A DNA stretch of 64,000 nucleotides from an uncultured Paracoccaceae bacterium (GTDB lineage: Bacteria; Pseudomonadota; Alphaproteobacteria; Rhodobacterales; Rhodobacteraceae). A model generated the notes under the pieces. It ran no database searches. It was not told where the DNA came from and saw only the letters and a program-made list of their open reading frames with translations. Position 1 is the stretch's first letter. Each line of letters opens with the position of its first letter. This document shows positions 1-8,290 of the stretch, one piece after another. Location of the stretch: contig CATOSU010000003.1 of NCBI GenBank assembly GCA_951812615.1, positions 186,001-250,000 of the forward strand. Direction: 5' to 3'. The position numbers were made by a program, and so were the translations under genes.

Positions 1-141
1 CTTTGCCCGGCGGCTCAGCAGCGGAGCGCCGGGGATGTAATTCGAATGGGAACGAGACGTATCCTGCTCATGGCGGGCCTTATAGGCAGGGCGCCCGGCA
101 AGGTCCAGTGTCGCGCCGGTGGGGGTTTCACACCCCCACAC
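1..141 (-). CDS. possible partial coding region leaving the left edge
   Basis: On the minus strand, a frame in register with base 120 stays open to base 1. It reads like protein (about 35 residues rich in Arg, Ser, His and Tyr, with GC-rich third positions). No ATG lies within 1-120. The only start candidates to the right are a GTG at 139-141 and an ATG at 187-189, which would place the start inside the repeat at 119-170. I recognise no family. The alternative is the last 12 codons of a plus-strand gene stopping at TAA 38-40, so strand and existence are uncertain. Confidence 0.25.
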   Translation of the reverse strand, partial: MWGCETPTGATLDLAGRPAYKARHEQDTSRSHSNYIPGAPLLSRRAK

Positions 142-170
142 CCCCGTGGCGTACTTGAACAAAGATGAAG
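119..170 (+). repeat. short hairpin element with GTATTTNNNCAAAGATGAAG-type tail (copy A+)
   Basis: An 8-bp perfect stem (119-126 with 132-139, GTGGGGGT/ACCCCCAC, 5-nt loop) is followed by a C-rich spacer and the 20-mer at 151-170, which matches the tail consensus except for C in place of T at its fourth base. The architecture is the same as the copy at 31944-31988. It faces the minus-strand copy at 184-203, so the two tails form an inverted pair 13 bp apart. Confidence 0.7.
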
Positions 171-183
171 CAGGGTCCCCGGT

Positions 184-296
184 CTTCATCTTTGCGGAAA
201 TACTCGCGCCGCAGGCGTGTTCGGCCGTCAGGCCGAACCTGAGGAGCCGGCCCGGAGGGCCGGTGACAAGGCACAAAGTGTGCGCGGAACGCGCAC
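184..296 (-). repeat. four-hairpin composite intergenic element (copy A-)
   Basis: Read on the minus strand from 5 nt after the stop of the VIT1-like gene, there are four perfect hairpins: 290-296/280-286 (loop 3), 257-263/247-253 (loop TCC), 231-238/219-226 (loop 4) and 214-217/207-210 (loop TGC). They are followed by GTATTTNNNCAAAGATGAAG at 203-184 with CCG as the variable triplet. The second copy at 49104-49215 has the same order of hairpins with different stem sequences. It may act as a 3' UTR structure or terminator-like element, or be a dispersed repeat; the role is not shown by the sequence. Confidence 0.75.
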
Positions 297-301
297 TCCG
301 C

Positions 302-1012
302 TCAGGCGTGGAACAGGCTGCCGACGCCAAAGGCGATCGCAGCCGCGGCCCCGCCAATAGCCAGCGTCTCCAGCCCCGACCGCCACCACGGCGCCAGCGA
401 CCAGCGGCTTTTCATTGCGCCGATCCCGAAAAACACGCACATCGTCAGCGCCGCGGATATGCGGAACGCGCCGTCCAGTCCCAACAGGAACGGCATCAGC
501 GGCACCAGCCCGGCGCTGAGAAAGGCCAGGAAGGTGGCAATTGCGGCGCGCATCGGTTCGGGATCAGCCCCGCCCAGCCCGTATTCGCCCTCGACCATCA
601 TGTCGATCCAGCGGGTCCGGTCAGCGGTCACCGCGTCCGTGGCCTGATCCAGCAGCTCACCTTCCAGCCCCTTGCCGGCAAGGATCTCCCGCACTTCCAG
701 CCATTCGCCGTGCGGATATTTCTCGATATGGCGGGCTTCGATGGCCCTGACCCGGGCCAGGTTGTCCGTTTCTGACTTGGTGGCAGAGTAGTTTCCCGCC
801 GCCATCGAAAACCCGTCCGCCAGCACGTTGGCGACCCCCAGCGCAATGATGACGAACGGCGACAGTCCCGCGCCGGCGACGCCGGAGACGATGGCAAAGG
901 TCGTCACCGACCCGTCGATGCCGCCATAGACGACGTCACGCAGAACACCTCTCGACTTTGGCTCGCTGATCCGGGCGGCAATGTCGGCCGGATCGTGGGA
1001 ATGCTGGCTCAT
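302..1012 (-). CDS. VIT1/CCC1-type vacuolar iron transporter family membrane protein
   Basis: A 236-residue integral membrane protein of the VIT1/CCC1 family, whose members move Fe2+ or Mn2+ across membranes. The first helix carries the family's Tyr-Gly-Gly-Ile-Asp-Gly signature near residues 29-34, followed by hydrophobic segments near 37-75 and a soluble acidic and charged region (about 76-155) with several Glu residues that bind metal in the family. Three further hydrophobic segments end the protein. The length is usual. It stands alone, with a composite hairpin element immediately after its stop. Substrate (iron or manganese) cannot be decided here. Confidence 0.88.
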   Translation of the reverse strand: MSQHSHDPADIAARISEPKSRGVLRDVVYGGIDGSVTTFAIVSGVAGAGLSPFVIIALGVANVLADGFSMAAGNYSATKSETDNLARVRAIEARHIEKYPHGEWLEVREILAGKGLEGELLDQATDAVTADRTRWIDMMVEGEYGLGGADPEPMRAAIATFLAFLSAGLVPLMPFLLGLDGAFRISAALTMCVFFGIGAMKSRWSLAPWWRSGLETLAIGGAAAAIAFGVGSLFHA

Positions 1013-1265
1013 GGGGCAAGTATGGCGGGAAGCCGCGCCCGGCTCCTTGTTTCAGATCAAACCCGCTTTCACCCCATCAGCTGGTAACTGACCGGGACAA
1101 ACCGGAACCCGTCGCCGCGGGCTTCGACAAAGCCGGCGGCCGGGAACGGCATGTGATATCCGATCATCGGCACCCGGTCCGCGGCCAGCATGCCGAGCAC
1201 GGCCCGGCGCGATGCGGAGGCCGCGTCCTTGTCCACGTCGAAGCTGAACGGCCAGTCCGGATGGG

Positions 1266-1274
1266 CAAAGGACA
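1266..1274. repeat. left 9-bp target-site duplication of the IS256-family element
   Basis: CAAAGGACA occurs here and at 2659-2667, directly flanking the inverted repeats of the insertion. On the gene strand (minus) it encodes part of Leu-Ser-Phe and is shared by both gene halves. One further G beyond each copy also matches, so 8-10 bp are possible boundaries. Confidence 0.85.
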
Positions 1275-2658
1275 GAGATATGGTTGAAAGTTGGTGATGG
1301 CCCCTGAGGGGCGGCATATCAAGGCGGTGCTGAAGCGCCGTCAATTCTCAAGAGAAAGGGATATGCCACATGTCGAAATCTACCGGTGTTCCATTCGAGC
1401 TATCATCGGAATTTTCACCTGATCCGCTGACTGAGGTCATTCAGTTCGGGGCACGCGAGCTGTTGCGAACGGCTGTGCAGGCTGAGGTTGCCGGTTTCAT
1501 GGCGGTCCCCGCGCAGCTTGCTGGACAAGGAAGGTCGCCAGCGTCTGGTGCGCCACGGGTTCCTGCCAGCGCGCGCGGTGATGACCGGGGTCGGCACGGT
1601 GCCCGTTCAGGTGCCCCGGGTCCGCGACCGGGGTGCGAACATCGATGGCAGCAAGATCAGGTTCCGTTCATCCTTGGTGCCGCCGTATCTACGCAAAGCG
1701 AAGTCCGTCGAGGAGCTGCTGCCCTGGCTTTACCTGAAGGGCATTTCAACGGGGGACTTCAGCGAGGCGCTGGCCGCCCTTTTGGGGCCGGATGCAGAGG
1801 GGCTGTCAGCCTCCACGATCACGCGACTGAAGGCGACCTGGTGGGACGAGTATGAAGCCTGGCGCAAGCGTGACCTGTCGGGCAAGCGCTATGTCTACAT
1901 CTGGGCGGACGGGGTCTGCTTCACGCCCCGTTTGGACGGGGATCGTCAATGTATGTTGGTGATTATCGGCGCTGACGAGTACGGAGAAAAGGACGTTTTG
2001 AGCATCATGGACGGATTCCGGGAGAACGCGGACAGCTGGCGGGACCTGTTACGCGGTCTGAGGAAACGCGGCCTGACGGTGCCGCCCGAGCTTGCTGTCG
2101 GTGATGGCGCGCTTGGGTTCTGGACGGCGCTGCGGGATGTCTATCCGACCCCCCGTGAGCAGCGGTGCTGGGTCCACAAGACGGCCAATGTAACGGGCGC
2201 GCTGCCCCTGTCGCTGCGGGAAAAAGCCAAGGCCGATCTGCAGGATATTTGGATGGCCGAGACGAAGAAGGAAGCCAATGCGGCCTTCGATCTCTTCATG
2301 GAAACCTACGGCCTGAAATACGAGCGGGCCGTGGCCAGGCTGGTCAAGGACCGCGACGTGTTGCTGACCTTCTATGACTTCCCGGCCGAACACTGGAAAC
2401 ACATCCGGACCACGAACCCGATCGAAAGCGTCTTTGCCACGGTCCGCAACCGAACGCGCAAAACCAAAGGATGCCTGAACCGCAAGACCGCCCTCGCCAT
2501 GGTCTTCAGGTTGATGATGTCGGCCAAGAAGAAGTGGAGGAAGATCTCAGGGCCAAACCGTCTGCCCGAAGTGATCCAGGGGATTGCCTTCAAGGACGTG
2601 ATCAGGCAACGTCAAAACGCCGCCTGATCACGCCGTCACCAACTTTTGGGCATAACTC
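1275..2658 (+). mobile_element. IS256-family insertion sequence, about 1384 bp
   Basis: Imperfect terminal inverted repeats of about 27 bp (1275-1301 and 2632-2658, 21 of 27 matching, with AAAGTTGGTGA shared) bound one transposase reading region (1370-2627). A 9-bp duplication flanks the element. Size, target duplication length and transposase type all fit the IS256 family, which moves by a DDE mechanism through a circular intermediate. The host gene reads through perfectly when the element is removed, so the insertion looks recent in structure, yet the transposase is frameshifted. No passenger gene is present. Confidence 0.93.
1370..2627 (+). pseudogene. IS256-family transposase, frameshifted near codon 47
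   Basis: The N-terminal part reads from ATG 1370 (AAAGGGA upstream) to about base 1510; the rest continues in the next (+1) frame to 2627. The change falls around 1505-1520, next to a CCCC run. The joined protein would be about 419 residues, normal for the family. The downstream part keeps the catalytic region: Asp in Trp-Ala-Asp-Gly, Asp in Val-Gly-Asp-Gly, the Cys-Trp-Val-His pair typical of IS256 enzymes, and Glu in Asn-Pro-Ile-Glu-Ser. As it stands, full-length enzyme would need a ribosomal shift, so the element is probably not autonomous. A sequencing error is the other explanation. Confidence 0.85.
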
Positions 2659-2667
2659 CAAAGGACA
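2659..2667. repeat. right 9-bp target-site duplication of the IS256-family element
   Basis: CAAAGGACA, identical to 1266-1274, lies directly outside the right inverted repeat and belongs to the 5' half of the interrupted hydrolase gene. Confidence 0.85.
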
Positions 2668-3500
2668 GGACATAGTGATTTGCCACATCGGCGGTCAGAA
2701 CCAGCTGAGCGCCGCCGCTTTCCAGCCGATAGGTCATATGTCCCGGCGTATGGCCAAATGCGGCCATCGCCGTGATGCCCGGTGCCACGGTTGCGCCGTC
2801 TTCGATGAATGTTGTCTTTTCCGCCAGCGGGGTCACCTTGCCGGCGATCACATCGGTCACGCGGTTCTGCCCCATGGACAACCAGCCGTCGTATTCGGCG
2901 CGCCCGGCGACGTAGCGGGCGTTGGGAAAGGTCGGGACATCATCCGTCATCAGCCCGCCGATATGATCGGGATGCATATGTGTGATCACAACGACGTCGA
3001 TCGCGTCCGGGGTCACCCCGGCATCGGCCAGCGCCTTTGTGATCCCGCCCCGGCCCAGGCCCGTATCAAACAACACCAGCTCTGCGCCGGTATCCACCAG
3101 TGTCGGGGTAAAGTAAAACTGTACCATGTCCGGAGAAATGAAGTTTTCTTCGGTGATCCGGTTGAATTCCTCTGCCGGGACATCCTTGGCAAAGGCGTCC
3201 TTGAAACCGTCACGCGGGAAAGAGGCATCAAGCAGGGTTGTCACCCCCATTGTGCCCAGCCTGAAGCTGCGCGCGTTTGGCAGCGCGGCGGATCCGCCGT
3301 GGCTGCCCGCGGCAACGGAACCGGCGGTCAGGGTTGCAAGGGGCAGGGCGGCGGCGCCGGCAAGGGTCGCACGGCGGGTGAGGGGCAGGGTCATCGGACA
3401 ATCTCCTTCGTCAGGTTGTGCGCCATTCTGGGACGCATCATGTAACGGGTGAGTGCGATAGTGGGACCATTGAATGTGAAAATGTGGTAACGATACCGCG

Positions 3501-3929
3501 ATGAGTGAAAACAAGACGCAGATGACAGAGGCCGATGTCGGCGCGTTCCTTGCCTCTGTCGAACCGGCGCGCAAGTCGCAGGACGCGCAGGTTCTGGACG
3601 CGCTGTTTCGCGAGGTCACGGGATTTCAGCCGCGCATGTGGGGCCCCGCAATCGTCGGGTATGGCCAGTATCACTATGTCTACAAGACGGGGCGCGAGGG
3701 CGATTTTCTGGCCACCGGGTTTTCGCCCCGCAAGGCCGCGCATTCGATCTATATCATGCCGGGATATGCGAATTTCGGCGATATCCTGACCCGGCTGGGC
3801 AAGCATAAGACGGGAAGATCCTGTCTGTATGTCAACAAGCTTGCCGATATCGATCTCGACGTGCTGGCAGAGCTGATCGCCGCCGGGCTGCGCGATCTGG
3901 AAACATACTGGCCGGTCAAGCCGAGCTAG
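3501..3929 (+). CDS. DUF1801 domain protein
   Basis: A 142-residue soluble protein of the DUF1801 (YdhG-like) type. Residues near 30-60 carry the family pattern of a short helix followed by a Met-Trp-Gly-Pro-x-Ile-x-Gly-Tyr-Gly core with aromatic Tyr-His-Tyr residues, and the C-terminal half has the Lys-x-Gly-x-Ser-Cys-Leu-Tyr strand. No catalytic residues are known for the family. It is transcribed divergently from the interrupted hydrolase, with 106 bp between the starts. Function is unknown. Confidence 0.8.
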   Translation: MSENKTQMTEADVGAFLASVEPARKSQDAQVLDALFREVTGFQPRMWGPAIVGYGQYHYVYKTGREGDFLATGFSPRKAAHSIYIMPGYANFGDILTRLGKHKTGRSCLYVNKLADIDLDVLAELIAAGLRDLETYWPVKPS

Positions 3930-4078
3930 GGCGCGGTTTTCGGGACAGGTCCGTACCGGATCGGGCCTGTGTTTGCGCGGCAGAAAGGGCCGCGGAAAGA
4001 CAAAACGGCGGTATCGTGGTATCCTCTGCGGATACCGCCCGGTATTTTCCCGCATGCCGGCGGGGAAGGGAGCACGAA

Positions 4079-4348
4079 ATGATACTGTATCTTGTTCCGT
4101 CCATTGCCATTTTGCTGATCACCGCCGCGATGGTGTTGGAATTTGCCAGCCGGAACGACGCGCGCCGTCCGTTTTCGCGGCATTCGCTGAACAAGCGTCG
4201 CTGGGACGATCCCAACTACCGGCACCGGCGGGATGCGGTTGTGCCCGGCAGCATTTCCGGGTCGGGCATGACGCTTGGCCACGAGAGGCATTACCGGGTT
4301 TCAAAGGATCCTGCCGTTCAGGCCAGGCTGCTGGCCGGATCGGGCTAA
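4079..4348 (+). CDS. small single-span membrane protein, uncharacterised
   Basis: An 89-residue protein with one N-terminal membrane helix (residues about 2-20) followed by a basic, Arg/His-rich cytoplasmic-type tail. The ATG at 4079 is preferred to an in-frame codon at 4016 because GGAAGGGAG lies 7 nt upstream and the membrane helix then begins at residue 2. I do not recognise the family. The next gene, gltX, starts 223 bp downstream; no convincing gene or RNA was seen in that gap. Confidence 0.6.
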   Translation: MILYLVPSIAILLITAAMVLEFASRNDARRPFSRHSLNKRRWDDPNYRHRRDAVVPGSISGSGMTLGHERHYRVSKDPAVQARLLAGSG

Positions 4349-4571
4349 GACCCGAAACAGGGCAAAGGTATTCATGCGGGCGGGCGACCGGGGCAGGCCC
4401 TGCGGCCGGCGCGGCGTTTCCGGTCGCGACCAGAACGTCCGGACCGCGATGAAATCCCGTCCAGGTTGCATCGTCACCCGTCGTCCCCGCTTTGAACCCA
4501 TCGCAACAACGGCAAGCCAACTGGACAAAGGCCACCCCTTGTGACAAAGCGCGCGGGCCAAGGAGAAACCC

Positions 4572-5897
4572 ATGACAACCACCCGTTTCGCGCCATCGCC
4601 CACCGGCTATATCCATGTCGGAAACCTGCGCACGGCGCTGATGAACTATCTCATTGCCCGCAAGGCCGGCGGCACCTTCATCCTGCGTATCGACGATACC
4701 GACCCGGAGCGGTCGAAAGAAGAATATGTCGATGCGATCAAGGAGGATCTGGAATGGCTCGGCCTGCACTGGGATCGGGTGGAGCGGCAGTCGACGCGGC
4801 TTGACCGCTATGCCGATGCCGCTGACCGTCTGCGGGAGATGGGCCGGTTTTACGAGGCGTTCGAAACGCCGACCGAGCTGGACCTCAAGCGCAAGAAACA
4901 GCTCAACATGGGCAAGCCGCCGGTTTATGACCGGGCGGCCCTGTCTTTGTCGGACGACGAAAAGGCGGCGCTTCGTACCGAGCGTGGCGACGGCGTCTGG
5001 CGCTTTCTGCTGGATCACGAACGCATTGAATGGGCTGATGGCATTCTTGGTGATGTGTCCATCGACGCGGCCTCTGTATCAGACCCGGTGCTGATCCGTG
5101 GCGATGGTCAGGTGCTATATACGCTGGCCAGCGTGGTCGATGATACCGAGATGGGTGTCACGGACGTGGTCCGCGGATCCGATCACGTCACCAACACCGC
5201 GACGCAAATTCAGATCATGTCCGCGCTTGGCCAGAGCCATCCGCGGTTTGCCCACCATTCCCTGCTGACCGGGCCGCAGGGCGAGGCGCTGTCCAAGCGG
5301 CTGGGCACGCTGGCGTTGCGTGATCTGCGCGAGCAGGGCGTGCAGCCGATGGCGCTGTTGTCGCTGATGGCGCGGCTGGGATCCTCGGACCCGGTCGAGC
5401 TGCGCGGGGAGATGGCGGAGCTGGTCGACGGGTTCGATGTGGCGCGGTTCGGCGCGGCGCCGACCAAGTTCGATGTGGCCGACCTGTTCCCGCTGACGGC
5501 GCATTACCTGCAAAATCTGGACTATGCCGCGGTCGCGGACCAGATTGCCGGGCTGGGTGTGCCAGACGCGCTGCGCGAACCGTTCTGGCTGATGGCGCGG
5601 GACAATATCACTACGCTGGCCGATCTCGAACAGTGGTGGGTGCTCTGCCGGGACGGGGCCGAGCCGCTTGTCGATGACGATGACGCGGAGTTTGTGCAGC
5701 AGGCCATGGAGCTTTTGCCGGACATGCCGTTCGACGCAGACACATGGGGCAACTGGACCGCCGCCGTGAAAGGCGCCACCGGGCGCAAGGGCCGGGGTCT
5801 GTTCATGCCCTTGCGCAAGGCGCTGACCGGTCAGGAACGCGGACCTGAAATGGCGGCGCTGATGCCGCTTCTGCAGAAGATTCGCGCAACCGGCTGA
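4572..5897 (+). CDS. gltX: glutamate--tRNA ligase
   Basis: A 441-residue class I aminoacyl-tRNA synthetase that charges tRNA-Glu. The HIGH signature is present as His-Val-Gly-Asn in the first 20 residues (Phe-Ala-Pro-Ser-Pro-Thr-Gly-Tyr-Ile-His), followed by the Asp-Asp-Thr-Asp-Pro-Glu-Arg motif at about 38-44 and the KMSKS equivalent Leu-Ser-Lys-Arg-Leu-Gly near residue 240. AAGGAG precedes the ATG. Rhodobacterales often carry two gltX genes, and the shorter length (441 rather than about 470) fits the second type; whether it charges tRNA-Glu only or also tRNA-Gln cannot be told from this window. Confidence 0.95.
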   Translation: MTTTRFAPSPTGYIHVGNLRTALMNYLIARKAGGTFILRIDDTDPERSKEEYVDAIKEDLEWLGLHWDRVERQSTRLDRYADAADRLREMGRFYEAFETPTELDLKRKKQLNMGKPPVYDRAALSLSDDEKAALRTERGDGVWRFLLDHERIEWADGILGDVSIDAASVSDPVLIRGDGQVLYTLASVVDDTEMGVTDVVRGSDHVTNTATQIQIMSALGQSHPRFAHHSLLTGPQGEALSKRLGTLALRDLREQGVQPMALLSLMARLGSSDPVELRGEMAELVDGFDVARFGAAPTKFDVADLFPLTAHYLQNLDYAAVADQIAGLGVPDALREPFWLMARDNITTLADLEQWWVLCRDGAEPLVDDDDAEFVQQAMELLPDMPFDADTWGNWTAAVKGATGRKGRGLFMPLRKALTGQERGPEMAALMPLLQKIRATG

Positions 5898-6000
5898 CCG
5901 GATGGCGAAGAATGTCTGCAAGGGGTTGAATGAGGCTCCTGTCGCATGTTGATCTGACGCAGGAGGCCGGGTTGCGGTTTTCTGAATTCAGGAGATCACC

Positions 6001-7626
6001 ATGCCCGAACAGGTTACCGTTCACGCCGCTCTTGCACGCGCATTGAAAGATCAGGGCGCCGATACGCTTTTTGGCCTGATGGGTGATTCCAACCTGTTCA
6101 TGGTGGATCACTATGTCCGCCAGCTGGGCGGGCGCTATGTTCCCGCCGTGCACGAAGGCGGCGCTGTTCTGATGGCGCTGGGCCATGCGGCGATGACCGG
6201 GCGCGTCGGTGCGGCCACGATCACGCAGGGGCCCGCCCTGTCGAACGCTTTGACCGCGCTGATTGATGGCGCCAAGGGTATGATCCCGATGGTGTTGCTG
6301 TGTGGTGATACATCCCCGGCCGATCCGGACCACCCGCAAACGGTCGCGCAACGCGCTTTGGTTGACGCATCGGGGGCCGGGTTCGAGATGCTCAAAAGCC
6401 CGGCCAGTGTCGCACAGGATGTTGCGGCGGCCTTTCGCCGGGCGTGGCTGGAACGGCGGCCCATTGTATTGAACATGCCAACAGCGTTCATGTGGGAGCC
6501 CGCAGATTATTTGCCTGCGCCTGCTGCGATTGCGGACCTGCCCACGTCACCGGGCATGGGCGAGGCATTGGAAAACGCCATCGGTCTGATCGCGGCCGCG
6601 CGGCGCCCGTTGGTGCTGGCCGGTCGCGGGGCCGTCCGGGGGTGCGATGCGGTTCTTGAATTCGCCAACCGGATTGGTGCGCCGGTTGCCACTACACTCA
6701 AGGCCAAGGGGCTGTTTGCCGGTGCGCCTTTTGATCTGGGCGTTTTCGGTACCGTGAGCACGCCGGCGGCCGGCGACATCATCGCGTCGGCGGATTGCAT
6801 CATCGCCTTTGGCGCCGGTCTCAACCGGTTTACCACGGTTCATGGCGGATATCTGGATGGCAAGCGGCTGATCCAGATTGACGACGACCGCACGCAGCTG
6901 GGCCGGCGCCGGCAGCCCGATGCGGCGGTACACGGAGCCCCGGGGCTGGTTGCCGAAAGTTTCGTACACTGGCTGGACGAGGCGGATATTCCGTCTTCGC
7001 AGGCCACCGATACCATCGAACCGGCCACGTTGCGCGCCGCACTGCCTATGCCAAAGCCCACAAGCAAACCGGGAACGATTGATCTGAGCCTTGCCATGGT
7101 TCGCCTCGACGGGGCGTTGCCGGCAGATCGCGTGTTTGTCAGCGACGGCGGCCGGTTCATGGGCGAGGCGTGGGAACGTATTGGTGTGAGCGGTCCGGAA
7201 AACATGCTGCTGACGATCAATGTCGGCGCGATCGGCATGGGCATGGGTTATGCCATCGGTGCGGCGGTGGCCCGCCCGGAGCAGAAAACGCTGTTCGTGT
7301 GCGGGGATGGCGGGTTCATGATGGGCGGACTGGCGGAATATTCTTCTGCCGTGCGCGAAAACCTGAACATGGTCATTGTCGTGTGCAATGATTCCGCTTA
7401 TGGGGCCGAGTATATCCAATTCGAGGATCGGCAGATGGATCCGGGCATGTCGATGTTCGACTGGCCCTCGATGGCGGCGATGGCTGAGGCCATGGGCGGG
7501 CAGGCTGTCCGGGTTGCATCCGAGGCTGAACTGGAACAGGCTGCCGATCTGATTGCCGGGTCGCGGGGGCCCGTTCTGATCGAGCTGGTTCTGGATCCTG
7601 CTGCTGTGCCGCGTTTGCAGCTCTGA
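6001..7626 (+). CDS. thiamine-diphosphate-dependent enzyme, acetolactate-synthase-like
   Basis: A 541-residue ThDP enzyme of the acetolactate synthase large-subunit / benzoylformate decarboxylase superfamily. The N-terminal domain has the catalytic Glu in His-Glu-Gly-Gly-Ala, the middle domain has a Rossmann-like core, and the C-terminal domain has the ThDP/Mg motif Gly-Asp-Gly-Gly-Phe about residue 438 followed some 27 residues on by Asn-Asp. CAGGAG lies before the ATG. It is a single gene with no ilvN-like regulatory subunit beside it, so branched-chain amino acid synthesis is not implied. Substrate is unknown. Confidence 0.82.
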   Translation: MPEQVTVHAALARALKDQGADTLFGLMGDSNLFMVDHYVRQLGGRYVPAVHEGGAVLMALGHAAMTGRVGAATITQGPALSNALTALIDGAKGMIPMVLLCGDTSPADPDHPQTVAQRALVDASGAGFEMLKSPASVAQDVAAAFRRAWLERRPIVLNMPTAFMWEPADYLPAPAAIADLPTSPGMGEALENAIGLIAAARRPLVLAGRGAVRGCDAVLEFANRIGAPVATTLKAKGLFAGAPFDLGVFGTVSTPAAGDIIASADCIIAFGAGLNRFTTVHGGYLDGKRLIQIDDDRTQLGRRRQPDAAVHGAPGLVAESFVHWLDEADIPSSQATDTIEPATLRAALPMPKPTSKPGTIDLSLAMVRLDGALPADRVFVSDGGRFMGEAWERIGVSGPENMLLTINVGAIGMGMGYAIGAAVARPEQKTLFVCGDGGFMMGGLAEYSSAVRENLNMVIVVCNDSAYGAEYIQFEDRQMDPGMSMFDWPSMAAMAEAMGGQAVRVASEAELEQAADLIAGSRGPVLIELVLDPAAVPRLQL

Positions 7627-7662
7627 CGCCGGGCACCGGTTGAACGCGCTCTTTGCGCCGCT

Positions 7663-8232
7663 TTACGGGTCCGGCAGGATGCGGACGTCCATGTCTGCCA
7701 ACCGACCGTCAACAAACCGGCGTTCGTCCGTGGTGAGCGCCTGATGGCGGGGATAGCGCGGGCGGTCGCGGTCATTCAGAACCGGGATTTCCCAACCGAC
7801 CGTTGTATCGAAAAAGCGATCGGCACCTGCTGCGCCGAAAACCCTCAGATAGCCCTGAACGACCACGTCCAGATAGCTCATCAGGATCGGGTGCTCGGCT
7901 GACACGGGGCTGTGGCGTTCCGCCGGGACGGCGTAAATCGCGATCTCCAGATCCCGGGGCAACCGGTGCGCAACCGCCCCGGTTGCCGGCAGCCGGTCAT
8001 AAGCCCATTCGCGCTGATCCAGCGCGGCCCAGTCATCATGCGGGACATGGGCGATCATGCCTTCGATTTCGCAGGCGTCGTCGGGCACCACGGTCAGAAA
8101 CGCCACCTGCCGCAGGTCGGTATGCCGCCACGCGCGGCGCCAGCCCCGGATCGAGGCCGGGTTCGGATCCGGGAAATCATGTGTCGCCGTGTTGACGAGG
8201 CTGCCATAGCCAAAGAAATAGGGATCTGCCAT
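7663..8232 (-). CDS. gamma-glutamylcyclotransferase-like protein
   Basis: A 189-residue protein with the Tyr-Gly-Ser-Leu-Val signature near the N-terminus (residues about 8-12), the nucleotide-free substrate loop of the GGCT/AIG2 fold. Members release 5-oxoproline from gamma-glutamyl compounds such as glutathione derivatives. The ATG at 8232 is chosen because GAGG lies 7 nt upstream; an in-frame TTG at 8244 would add four residues. It converges on the ThDP enzyme gene, 36 bp apart. The exact substrate is not known. Confidence 0.7.
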   Translation of the reverse strand: MADPYFFGYGSLVNTATHDFPDPNPASIRGWRRAWRHTDLRQVAFLTVVPDDACEIEGMIAHVPHDDWAALDQREWAYDRLPATGAVAHRLPRDLEIAIYAVPAERHSPVSAEHPILMSYLDVVVQGYLRVFGAAGADRFFDTTVGWEIPVLNDRDRPRYPRHQALTTDERRFVDGRLADMDVRILPDP

Positions 8233-8290
8233 CAGGCCTCGCAACGTTTGACGTTAAGGATGTTCTTCCTGCAGGAAGGGCTGGAATGCA

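Larger units (their letters stand above)
1069..3394 (-). pseudogene. Tat-exported metallo-beta-lactamase-fold hydrolase, split by an IS256-family element
   Basis: The 5' part (3394-2659) and 3' part (1265-1069) join in frame once the insertion and one copy of the 9-bp target duplication are removed, giving a protein of about 310 residues. The start at 3394 is chosen over upstream codons because AGGAGA precedes it and because it opens with a twin-arginine leader (Thr-Arg-Arg-Ala-Thr-Leu then a hydrophobic Ala-rich stretch). The metal motif His-Met-His-Pro-Asp-His is intact in the 5' part, as is a later Gly-His-Thr-Pro-Gly-His. Insertion removes the last 65 or so residues, so the present product is probably non-functional. 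Periplasmic location is inferred; substrate is unknown. Confidence 0.88.

Noticed and set aside
1500-1520. programmed +1 frameshift in the transposase as an established mechanism
   Set aside because: IS256 enzymes are not known to use it, and no stimulator is obvious; it is kept only as an alternative to a plain mutation.
4301-4603. possible 100-residue minus-strand gene, or leader peptide, in the gap before gltX
   Set aside because: It has no ribosome site and no known features and overlaps the gltX start; I could not support an RNA gene there either.
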